This document shows, in pieces, positions 30,818-38,834 of a stretch of DNA of 49,814 bases (position 1 is the stretch's first letter; each line of letters begins with the position of its first letter). The notes below the pieces were generated by a model. That model saw only the letters and a list, made by a program, of their open reading frames with translations, was not told the origin of the DNA and made no database searches. A program made the translations under genes and the position numbers. The DNA comes from Bacillota bacterium (GTDB lineage: Bacteria; Bacillota; Clostridia; Saccharofermentanales; DTU023): contig JAMNZB010000056.1 in assembly GCA_023622515.1 (NCBI GenBank), positions 1 through 49,814 of the forward strand, in the 5' to 3' direction.

Positions 30818-30838
30818 ATAGCGAAATTTTTGTCGAAA
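30818..30838 (+). promoter_or_regulatory. Candidate Spo0A-box pair upstream of the Spo0A-like gene
   Basis: The + strand carries a perfect Spo0A-box core TGTCGAA (30831-30837; known consensus TGNCGAA) preceded by TAGCGAA (30819-30825), which differs at one position. The two are in the same orientation, 12 bases apart, and lie 11-30 bases upstream of the predicted -35. ATAGCGAAAT (30818-30827) also occurs in the HU promoter palindrome. A binding role is an inference. Confidence 0.5.
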
Positions 30839-30839
30839 A

Positions 30840-31265
30840 TCAATTTTCTTCAGAAACATCTTCCGGCTCAGCAAGTTCCTCGATGTCAACAACGATTCTT
30901 GAATGAGGGACTACTGTAAAGCGATAGAGGGTATTTTCCTTTAATTCTTCAGACCAGGGGCTAAGGAGCATTTTTTCTTCCTGATAGTAAAGGATATGTC
31001 CATCCTGTCTTACTTCGGAAATGTCAATATTGTAGTTATGAGCATTTCCTTCAAGTAGTTCAATGACATCAAGAAGACGAGGGCCTAACTCAAAAAAAGC
31101 AAAGGCAAGAAGCAGGAAGGTAATCAGGGAGGGCAAGAGGTAGCTGTACTTCCGCCTATTCTGTTTAGCCCAGTTAATCCGTAAGCGGTAGTATAAAAAT
31201 GCGAACAGGCTAAAGAATAGGAGCAGGCTAATTATCAAGCTAAGCAAAAAATACAAATAATTCAT
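30840..31265 (-). CDS. Small membrane protein of unknown function
   Basis: A 141-residue protein that I do not recognise. It has a first TM helix (about residues 4-27), a basic loop (RLRINWAKQNRRKYS), a second TM helix (about 42-60) and a C-terminal soluble domain of about 75 residues. That domain is probably outside by the positive-inside rule: the basic loop between the helices is inside and both termini are out. The soluble part contains a compact strand-rich stretch (GHILYYQEEKMLLSPW, TLYRFTVVPHSRIVVDIEEL) and an acidic end. It starts two bases after the ligA stop and is clearly co-transcribed with it. The upstream GGGGAG supports the start. Confidence 0.7.
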   Translation of the reverse strand: MNYLYFLLSLIISLLLFFSLFAFLYYRLRINWAKQNRRKYSYLLPSLITFLLLAFAFFELGPRLLDVIELLEGNAHNYNIDISEVRQDGHILYYQEEKMLLSPWSEELKENTLYRFTVVPHSRIVVDIEELAEPEDVSEEN

Positions 31266-31266
31266 T

Positions 31267-33288
31267 TTATCTCCCCACCAACTCTTTAAATTCCTCTTCT
31301 GTAAGCAAGGGAATGCCCAGCTCTTTCCCTCTGGTCAACTTGGAGCCGGCCGATTCACCATAGATTACATAGTCCGTATTTTTAGATACAGACTTTCTCA
31401 CAGATGCCCCTAAACGTTCAAGGATGGTCCCAGCCTCTTCACGGCTCATATGGCTAAGCGTGCCGGTAAGAACAACTGATTTTCCGGAAAAGAAATGATC
31501 CCTCATGGGCTCCGCTTCCTTCTCATCACGGAAAGCTAAGCCTTCTCTGCGTAATTCTTCTATCAGCTTTTTATTCTCATCTTCAGCAAAAAAGAAGAGA
31601 ATCGCTTTGGCACTTTCTTCTCCAATGTCGGTAACTTGTAGTAAGTCCTCCTTACTTGCCTTCATTAAAGAATCCAAATCTTTAAAATGAGAAGCCAAAT
31701 TCCTTGCTGTTTGCGGGCCGATATGGCGGATACCAAAACCGCTAATCAACCGCCACAAATCATTATTTTTTGATTGTTCAATATTTGCCAGCAGATTACC
31801 CACTCGCTTTTCCCTGCCAATAATCCCTATTTCCACCAGTTCGCTTTCACGGTCTTTTAACCTATAGAGATCAACAATAGAGTGGAGATAGCCCTCACTG
31901 TATAAGATTTCAACCGTTTGCTCACCAAGACCGGAAATATCCATAGCAGCTTTCGAGGCAAAATAAATAATTTTCCGACTAACTTGGGCGGGGCAGGAAA
32001 TGTTTGTACAGTATAGGTCAACCGAATCATCTATGTTTTCAACATGAGTATGGCAAATCGGACAAGTCTCCGGCATTTGCCAAATTTTAGAATGAGCTGG
32101 TCTTTTTCCCTTATTGACAGAAATAATATGCGGAATAATATCACCACTTTTACTTAGTAAAACGGTATCACCAATGCGAATATCCAGACTTTGAATAATC
32201 ATGCCATTATGCAAACTAGCCCTGGATACGGTTGAGCCGGAGATATGGACCGGCTCAAGGATAGCCAGAGGCGTCAACTTTCCCGTTCTTCCCACTTGTA
32301 CATCAATATCCAAAAGAAGTGTCTCTTTTGTCTCCGGAGGATACTTATAGGCAACAGCCCAGCGGGGCACTTTACTCGTTTGCCCTAAAGCTTCCCTATA
32401 GGCTAACTGGTCTACTTTAACTACGGCACCATCAATCCCATAGGATAAGGCTTCCCTTTCCCTGGCAATGCGCGAAATAGCCTCGATAATCTCCTCATCG
32501 CTTTTGCAAAGGACAATATTAGGGAGCAATTGAAAGCCTAGACTCTCTACCCACTGCAAACTGGCATAGTCACTATCAAAACTTGCCCCTTTCAGGTGGG
32601 TAACTTCGAAAACAAAATAGTTTAGCCCCCTCTCCTTTACTAAGCCGGGATCCAACTGACGAAGTGTTCCGGCAGCCGTATTACGGGGATTAGCAAAGGT
32701 CCTTAGACCTTGATTTTCTTGTTCCTCATTTACACGTAAAAAATTTTCATAGGGCAAATATACCTCAGCCCTAAGGTGGAGTTCTTCTATATTTTCCGGC
32801 AGCTGGAGCGGTAAATTAATAAGTTCCTTTGCATTTTCACTAACATCTTCACCATAGTGAAGCCCATCGCCACGAGTATGGGCAAGAACAAAGCTACCGT
32901 TTTTATAACGCAAGCTGAGTGATAAACCGTCTATCTTTTCTTCAACGCTGAAAGAAGCATCCGGAAATCGTTGGCGTATTGCCTGTGCGAAATTCACAAC
33001 CTCGTCAATCTCAAAAACATCCTGTAGTGACAGCATGGGGTAAATAAGCGAAACTTGGGCCAAACTATTGCTGGCCCTTCCGCCTACATTCGCTGCAGGT
33101 GAGTCGCTAACGACTTCTTCCGGATATTTTGCTTCTAATTCTTCTAGGCGATGCAAGAGAATATCATACTCAACATCCGACACCAGGGGTGAATCTAAGT
33201 CATAATAAGCATGATTTAGCTCTAAAAGATAGCTGCTTAATTTCTTCAGCTCTTGTATTTCTTTTTCTCTTCGTGTTTGTTCAGCCAT
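31267..33288 (-). CDS. ligA: NAD-dependent DNA ligase LigA
   Basis: A ligase of about 673 residues that seals Okazaki fragments and repair nicks. The NAD-binding Ia domain (LNHAYYDLDSPLVSDVEYD) is followed by the adenylation lysine in VEEKIDGLSLSLRY, an OB fold (VGRTGKLTPLAIL), the four-cysteine zinc finger (CPICHTH and CTNISCP), helix-hairpin-helix repeats, and a C-terminal BRCT domain from about residue 590 (FFSGKSVVLTGTLSHMSREEA). I prefer ATG 33288 (MAEQTRREKE); a TTG at 33297 would add three residues. It follows valS closely. Confidence 0.96.
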   Translation of the reverse strand: MAEQTRREKEIQELKKLSSYLLELNHAYYDLDSPLVSDVEYDILLHRLEELEAKYPEEVVSDSPAANVGGRASNSLAQVSLIYPMLSLQDVFEIDEVVNFAQAIRQRFPDASFSVEEKIDGLSLSLRYKNGSFVLAHTRGDGLHYGEDVSENAKELINLPLQLPENIEELHLRAEVYLPYENFLRVNEEQENQGLRTFANPRNTAAGTLRQLDPGLVKERGLNYFVFEVTHLKGASFDSDYASLQWVESLGFQLLPNIVLCKSDEEIIEAISRIAREREALSYGIDGAVVKVDQLAYREALGQTSKVPRWAVAYKYPPETKETLLLDIDVQVGRTGKLTPLAILEPVHISGSTVSRASLHNGMIIQSLDIRIGDTVLLSKSGDIIPHIISVNKGKRPAHSKIWQMPETCPICHTHVENIDDSVDLYCTNISCPAQVSRKIIYFASKAAMDISGLGEQTVEILYSEGYLHSIVDLYRLKDRESELVEIGIIGREKRVGNLLANIEQSKNNDLWRLISGFGIRHIGPQTARNLASHFKDLDSLMKASKEDLLQVTDIGEESAKAILFFFAEDENKKLIEELRREGLAFRDEKEAEPMRDHFFSGKSVVLTGTLSHMSREEAGTILERLGASVRKSVSKNTDYVIYGESAGSKLTRGKELGIPLLTEEEFKELVGR

Positions 33289-33299
33289 ATAATCCAACC

Positions 33300-35951
33300 C
33301 TAAGCCTGCTGCAGCTGCCTTAAACGCTCTTTTGTGTTAAGTAGAGCTTCTTGATAATTGGCCAGTTTTTCCCTCTCTTTTTGTACAACCTGTTCCGGGG
33401 CCCGTTGTACAAATTTTTCATTGCTTAACATTTTTTCACAACGGAGAACCTCTTTTGCTAATGAATCACGTTCTTCTTCAAGGCGGCCTATTTCTTCCTC
33501 AATATCAATAAGATCTTCTAAAGGGATATAAAGGACTCCTTTTGAAAAGTTTGCGGAAACAGCTTGCAAAGGAATTTCAACATCCGTTTCATACAACTTG
33601 ACAGAATGAATTTTTGCTAAGTGGGAAAGCAAATCAGGACTAGTGGAAAAAAGTTCTCTTATACCCTCATCGTCAGTAAGCAAACTCAGCTCGATCTCTT
33701 TTCTCGGGGGAACGTTTAGCTCTACTCTCAAATTACGGACAATACGGATTACCTCCATAAGAACAGCAAGCTCTGAAGCGGTTTCGGCAAAGTAAAAATC
33801 TTCCCGAACTTCCGGCCATCGGCTAGAAACTAAATCGCCTTCCTCATGGATAAGATGGGTGAATATTTCCTCTGTGACAAAGGGCATGTAGGGGTGCAAT
33901 AATTTTACTGCTGTTACAAGGACATGGTTCAAGACAAACTGAGCCGTTGTACGGCTTTTACCCTTAATTTGCAAACGAGCTTTAACCATCTCGATATACC
34001 AATCACAAAAATCATCCCAGAGAAAACTATATATATTGCCTAATGCAATCCCTAAATCAAAATTATCGAAATTCTGATTGACGGTTTGAATTAATTTTTG
34101 CAGCTCATGCAAAATCCATTTATCTTCCCGTGCAAAATCCTCCGGTCCGATAGCGGAAAAATCCATCTCCTCATCAAAATTCATTAAGGCAAAACGGAAA
34201 GCATTCCATATTTTGTTTGAGAAGTTCCTTGCGGCTTCAATTTTCTCTTGGGAGAATCTGGTATCATTTCCGGGTGAAATCCCGTTTATGAGGGCAAAGC
34301 GTAAGGCATCTGCACCATACTGCCGGATCATATCTAGAGGATCAATACCGTTACCTAAGGATTTGGACATTTTTCTGCCCTCGGCATCCCGTACGAGACC
34401 ATGGATATATACATATTTAAAGGGAATTTTTCCTGTTTGTTCCAAGGAGGAAAAGATCATCCGGGCCACCCAGAAGAAAATAATATCATATCCTGTTACC
34501 AGAACATCTGTGGGAAAAAACTTCTCCATATCTTCTGTAGTCTCCGGCCAACCAAGTGTTGAAAAGGGCCAAAGTGCCGAGGAAAACCAGGTATCAAGAG
34601 TGTCTTCATCCTGAAGCAAAGAAGCCTTGCCGCAATGGACACAGGTAGCCGGTTCATCGAGAGAAACGGTAATTTCGCCACAATCCCGGCAGTACCATGC
34701 AGGAATCCGATGCCCCCACCAAAGCTGACGAGAAATACACCAGTCACGAACATTTTCCATCCAATTAAAATATATCTTAGAAAAACGTTCCGGAACAAAT
34801 TTTATTTGTCCATCCTTAACCACATCAATAGCCGGTTTAGCCAATTCTTCCATTTTCACAAACCATTGCATCGATATCATCGGTTCAACAGAGGTATGGC
34901 AGCGTGAACAATGGCCAACTTGGTGAACAATATCTTCTACCTTGCTTAGGTATCCATTTTCTTCTAATTCCCGAACAATAAGTCTACGCGCTTCGCTGCG
35001 ATCAAGACCGGCAAATTTTCCACCATTCTCGTTTATCTTGCCCTGCTCATCCATCACACTGAGAATAGGCAAATCATGGCGAAGACCAATTTCAAAATCA
35101 TTCGGGTCATGACCGGGGGTAACTTTTACAACACCTGTCCCAAACTCCTTTTCTACATAAGAATCAGCAACAATAGGAATCCTTCGATTGACAATTGGCA
35201 AAATAACCTCTTGGCCAATATATTGACGATAACGTTCATCCTCGGGATGAACGGCTAAAGCTGTATCGCCAAGCATCGTTTCCGGGCGAGTGGTCGCAAT
35301 TTCCAGGTATCCGTCAACATCAGCTAATGGATAGCGGATATGCCAAAAGTGTCCCGCTTTTTCTTCATAGTCAACCTCGATATCTGAAATGCTGGTTTGA
35401 CAATCGGGACACCAATTGACTAAACGCTCACCTCGGTAAATTAAACCCTTATTAAATAAGTTTACAAAAACTTGTTGAACGGCTCTTGATAGCCCCTCAT
35501 CAAGTGTGAAGCGTAGTCTCGTCCAATCGGAGGAAAGCCCTAATTTTTTGGCCTGTTCAATAATGTTGCCTCCATATTCTTCCTTCCACTCCCAGGCCCT
35601 TACCAAAAAACCTTCACGACCAAGTTCTTCTTTTTCGATACCTTTTTCGCGAAGAGTTTCAACTATTTTTACTTCGGTGGCAATAGAGGCGTGATCTGTG
35701 CCGGGCAAATATAGTGTTTCAAAGCCCGTCATTCTTTTTTGTCTGACCAGAATATCTTGCAAGGTTAAATCCAGCGCATGGCCAATATGAAGTGCACCAG
35801 TAATATTTGGTGGCGGCATAACAATCGTATAGGCCGGCTTATCTGAGTCTGCCTCTGCAATAAAGGCCCCTTTCTCCATCCACTTTGCATAGATGTCATC
35901 TTCTCTTTCTTGAGGAACAAAGTGCGCTTTTACGCTATCAATTCTAGCCAT
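33300..35951 (-). CDS. valS: Valyl-tRNA synthetase
   Basis: An 883-residue class I aminoacyl-tRNA synthetase. The HIGH motif lies in PPNITGALHIGHALDL and the KMSKS motif in EGRKMSKSLGNGIDP. The CP1 editing domain contains TTRPETMLGDTALAVHP. The C-terminal 60 residues form the coiled-coil arm typical of ValS. Upstream lies only a 20-base gap to the esterase gene, so there is no room for a T-box leader, the regulator often seen with Firmicute synthetase genes. AAAGGAG precedes the ATG. Confidence 0.97.
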   Translation of the reverse strand: MARIDSVKAHFVPQEREDDIYAKWMEKGAFIAEADSDKPAYTIVMPPPNITGALHIGHALDLTLQDILVRQKRMTGFETLYLPGTDHASIATEVKIVETLREKGIEKEELGREGFLVRAWEWKEEYGGNIIEQAKKLGLSSDWTRLRFTLDEGLSRAVQQVFVNLFNKGLIYRGERLVNWCPDCQTSISDIEVDYEEKAGHFWHIRYPLADVDGYLEIATTRPETMLGDTALAVHPEDERYRQYIGQEVILPIVNRRIPIVADSYVEKEFGTGVVKVTPGHDPNDFEIGLRHDLPILSVMDEQGKINENGGKFAGLDRSEARRLIVRELEENGYLSKVEDIVHQVGHCSRCHTSVEPMISMQWFVKMEELAKPAIDVVKDGQIKFVPERFSKIYFNWMENVRDWCISRQLWWGHRIPAWYCRDCGEITVSLDEPATCVHCGKASLLQDEDTLDTWFSSALWPFSTLGWPETTEDMEKFFPTDVLVTGYDIIFFWVARMIFSSLEQTGKIPFKYVYIHGLVRDAEGRKMSKSLGNGIDPLDMIRQYGADALRFALINGISPGNDTRFSQEKIEAARNFSNKIWNAFRFALMNFDEEMDFSAIGPEDFAREDKWILHELQKLIQTVNQNFDNFDLGIALGNIYSFLWDDFCDWYIEMVKARLQIKGKSRTTAQFVLNHVLVTAVKLLHPYMPFVTEEIFTHLIHEEGDLVSSRWPEVREDFYFAETASELAVLMEVIRIVRNLRVELNVPPRKEIELSLLTDDEGIRELFSTSPDLLSHLAKIHSVKLYETDVEIPLQAVSANFSKGVLYIPLEDLIDIEEEIGRLEEERDSLAKEVLRCEKMLSNEKFVQRAPEQVVQKEREKLANYQEALLNTKERLRQLQQA

Positions 35952-35971
35952 AGTATAATTCTCCTTTAAGC

Positions 35972-38101
35972 TTATTTAATAAGTCCTTTTAGTTGTATCT
36001 GATCAATATATAATGAGCCGGACGCATCAGGATCCTGTAGGATGAAATCAAGTTTAATCAGTCGCATTAAGTCTACAGGAGCATCCTTCAAATTAAAAAC
36101 AATCGTCTGCCAAGACAAGATATTTTTAATTTCCTGGACCTCAGAGATTGTTTCACGTCCATTCGCATCAGCTAAGGCCAAACGAAGAGTTTTCGTTCTA
36201 TGTTCGGCATTAAAAATTTCTATGCGTAATTCTGTCCATAAATGCAGGTCAAGAGGCGGATAATCTGATGCATAGTCCAATACCGGGCCAAAATGTAAGG
36301 GACGCTCATCGGCCTTGCTATATTCAAGCAACATCGAGGCATCGCCTTGACGTTTATTATCCCTCTCGAGGGCAAATCGCCCTCGACCCGAATGTAATTT
36401 CCAAAGAGGATAGATTCCGGGTACTGCTTTCCCACCCATTCTTGGACTACGAGGATCGGAAAGCGGAAAGCGGAAGGCTTCAAGAGCATCACAACAGGCC
36501 CATTGTCTGGGTTTTTCCCAATGTGTAGCCTCCCTGTCCAAACGGAAGGGAACTAAGGGCATTCCGGAAGAACCACAGAGATTTGCTTCTTGATTAAAAT
36601 TGAAAAATCCATAAGCACAAGATGTCGGATTTGGGATTTCATCATGCCAAACAATAACACGTACTTGGTATAGTTCCTTGGCCTCAGCAAGAATATATGC
36701 TTTGTCTTCCCCGCAAATGCTGAAGCCCTTAAGTTGCGACTCTCCGTTTCTTAAACAGATGCCTTTACCGGCATTCTCAAATTTTAGTAGTAATTTATTC
36801 CCTACATTTTCAGCATCAACACACTCCGGTGCCGAACTTGGTCTGTCAAGTTTATAGGCAAGACCCAAAGCTATCGCAGACATCCTACGACCAATTTCCA
36901 ACTTAGCTATTGGTGTATTTGGACTATCATAGTAACCGTTCCCGGTCCTAAATTGCAGAGGCAAGTCATAATTGGTAATCATACCGGCACGCAAGGGCAG
37001 CCTTCGTCTGGCAGCAGCAATGGCTTCATTAAAATAGGCCAAGCGTGAAGCATCGATATCGGAAGCCAGGCGCGGAGTCAATTGAGAGTAAATAAGGTGC
37101 AGGCCGGAAGTCGGACTTTGGAACATATCTTTAAAAACTTGGCATAAGGCCTTAAAAGCTCGTACATAATAGTCCGGAAATTGTATGTCTTCTTCGCCGT
37201 GATACCACAGAATGCCACGCAGGGCCAGACTGGTATAAGGGGCCAGTTTGTGGTTGAATAAGGCTGCCGGCTGATTTTGCAAAAGAAAAGGAATGGTTTC
37301 CGCAGCTTCATCCTTCGCCGTGCTTTTTCCCCGGAAATACCGTTCCTCAACCTTTTCTGCCGCAGGAAGTTCATTCCAATTTTCCGCATCACGATAGTGG
37401 CGGATTTCACGGATATGATTCTTAATTATGGCATCTTGCTCGATAACTTTGCGCGGCAGCCAAGAATGGATAAAGGAGGCCGGACAGGGCAAAATGAATA
37501 CAGCTAAAGGAAGTTTAATCTGCTCGCTTAATTCAAGGGCAAAAGAAACAGACACGGCACTTAAGTTTAAGACAACTTCATGTTCATGGGGTAAAACCCA
37601 GCGACCGCCGAAAATCCTGCCTAAAGGTTTATAGCTATATTCTTTGCTGCCAACTTTAAGGCCGCTTTCATTTTGGGTAAAAAAGCGGATACCGCAATCT
37701 TTGTCTAATTTCTTTACCAAAGGCGCCACGTCAGTCAGACCGCAAGGCATGGACATATTACTGCTGCCCGCAGAAAGCCAAACCTCACCAAACATAATAT
37801 CTTTAAAAACCCGGCGTTCTCCCTCTGCCTCAATACTTAAGCGAAACTTATCGAAGGAGGCCTCAATCATCGGCAACTTAAATTCAAAAAAACCATCCTC
37901 TTCAGCATAGTCACTCTCCTGAAAAACAATCCCATAATCCGCTTCAACATTTGCTAGGAGGCGACCGGAGGGGAAACGTTCCAAAGTAATATTGACTACA
38001 GCAGAAGGGCGAGTGTTGCCATAGATTCGTGTACGAACCTGCTGTTGTAGTATCATATGGTCTCCATACCATGCCGGAAGATTTAATTTTTTGCGTATCA
38101 T
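35972..38101 (-). CDS. SGNH-type carbohydrate esterase (sialate O-acetylesterase-like)
   Basis: A protein of about 709 residues. The N-terminus (LNLPAWYGDHMILQQQ) and the phrase GEVWLSAGSSNMSMP, carrying the presumed nucleophile serine of the SGNH fold, mark the sialate O-acetylesterase family. LRGILWYHGEEDI is the third conserved block. No signal peptide or TM segment is visible, so it seems cytoplasmic, as though acting on imported sugars. The C-terminal 130 residues (after about 575) look like a beta-sandwich carbohydrate-binding module. The substrate is unknown. ATG 38101 with AAGGGG upstream is preferred over the TTG at 38104. It is an odd companion of valS and ligA. Confidence 0.72.
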   Translation of the reverse strand: MIRKKLNLPAWYGDHMILQQQVRTRIYGNTRPSAVVNITLERFPSGRLLANVEADYGIVFQESDYAEEDGFFEFKLPMIEASFDKFRLSIEAEGERRVFKDIMFGEVWLSAGSSNMSMPCGLTDVAPLVKKLDKDCGIRFFTQNESGLKVGSKEYSYKPLGRIFGGRWVLPHEHEVVLNLSAVSVSFALELSEQIKLPLAVFILPCPASFIHSWLPRKVIEQDAIIKNHIREIRHYRDAENWNELPAAEKVEERYFRGKSTAKDEAAETIPFLLQNQPAALFNHKLAPYTSLALRGILWYHGEEDIQFPDYYVRAFKALCQVFKDMFQSPTSGLHLIYSQLTPRLASDIDASRLAYFNEAIAAARRRLPLRAGMITNYDLPLQFRTGNGYYDSPNTPIAKLEIGRRMSAIALGLAYKLDRPSSAPECVDAENVGNKLLLKFENAGKGICLRNGESQLKGFSICGEDKAYILAEAKELYQVRVIVWHDEIPNPTSCAYGFFNFNQEANLCGSSGMPLVPFRLDREATHWEKPRQWACCDALEAFRFPLSDPRSPRMGGKAVPGIYPLWKLHSGRGRFALERDNKRQGDASMLLEYSKADERPLHFGPVLDYASDYPPLDLHLWTELRIEIFNAEHRTKTLRLALADANGRETISEVQEIKNILSWQTIVFNLKDAPVDLMRLIKLDFILQDPDASGSLYIDQIQLKGLIK

Positions 38102-38138
38102 CAAAATCCCCTTGCCATTCCCTTAGTCATCAAGGTTA

Positions 38139-38168
38139 ATTATACGTTGTAGGCAGTTCTTCAGTCAA
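38139..38168 (-). promoter_or_regulatory. Strong promoter upstream of esterase-valS-ligA
   Basis: On the reverse strand TTGACT (38163-38168) and a perfect TATAAT (38139-38144) are 18 bases apart in a 67-base gap. This is one of the best matches in the window and probably starts a separate esterase-valS-ligA transcript. Confidence 0.7.
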
Positions 38169-38171
38169 AAA

Positions 38172-38834
38172 TTAGCTGTTTTCTAAAATGATTTTTTTAC
38201 GAACAATTCTGGCATCCTCACTTGCCTCTTTAAGGTGAGGTAATTTCTCAGCGATTGCTTTTAAGACCAAATCAGGCCGTAAATTTTTACTGCTGCCGGC
38301 ACAACTATGAAAGGTAAATTCATCATTAGAATGAATATTATAATCAAGAATCATACTGCGTATATTTACATCTCGTATTTTTCCTTTATGTTCACGCTGC
38401 ACGATGATCTCATCTTTACTCTTTAAAATACCGGCAAAGGCCTTGCCCAGTTCTTTCCCCTCTATGAAGTATTCCGCCGAAGTCACCATACTCATCAGGC
38501 TTTTTCGCCCATAGGGATTCTCAGAAATTTCTGTTACAGCCAGACCCGCAGGCATACACCGGCTTATTTCCTCAGGAAGACTCTCAGTAACCTTCAGTCT
38601 TTCTGTTAAATCTACAGAAAAGACATCTCTTTCACACTCAATTCCCACCCCTATAGGCAAGGCGAAAACTAGAGCCGGTCTCGGATTATACCCTTTGCTC
38701 CAGACCATGGGGAGCTTGGCCCTCCTAAAAGAGCGTTCAAAAAGCATCATCAAGTCTAAATGAGCTATCCAGGCAAGCGGGCCAGTTCTTCGGAAGTACA
38801 TAAGATAAGAATATTGCTTTTCTTTTTGCTCCAT
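38172..38834 (-). CDS. TIGR03936-family (DUF2344) radical SAM-associated protein
   Basis: A 220-residue protein of the DUF2344 family, almost always next to (or fused with) the TIGR03960 radical SAM protein found here directly upstream. Typical phrases are YLMYFRRTGPLAWIAHLDLMMLFERSFRRA, where an LDLMR-like motif is usual, and SKGYNPRPALVFALPIGVG. The role of the pair is not established; links to rRNA or tRNA modification have been proposed because rnase E/G and rplU genes often follow. Those genes are not here. The start directly abuts the previous stop, with GGGGAG upstream. Confidence 0.85.
   Translation of the reverse strand: MEQKEKQYSYLMYFRRTGPLAWIAHLDLMMLFERSFRRAKLPMVWSKGYNPRPALVFALPIGVGIECERDVFSVDLTERLKVTESLPEEISRCMPAGLAVTEISENPYGRKSLMSMVTSAEYFIEGKELGKAFAGILKSKDEIIVQREHKGKIRDVNIRSMILDYNIHSNDEFTFHSCAGSSKNLRPDLVLKAIAEKLPHLKEASEDARIVRKKIILENS

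Noticed and set aside
35952-35971. T-box leader for valS
   Set aside because: Only 20 bases separate valS from the gene before it, and no T-box sequence is seen upstream of the esterase either.
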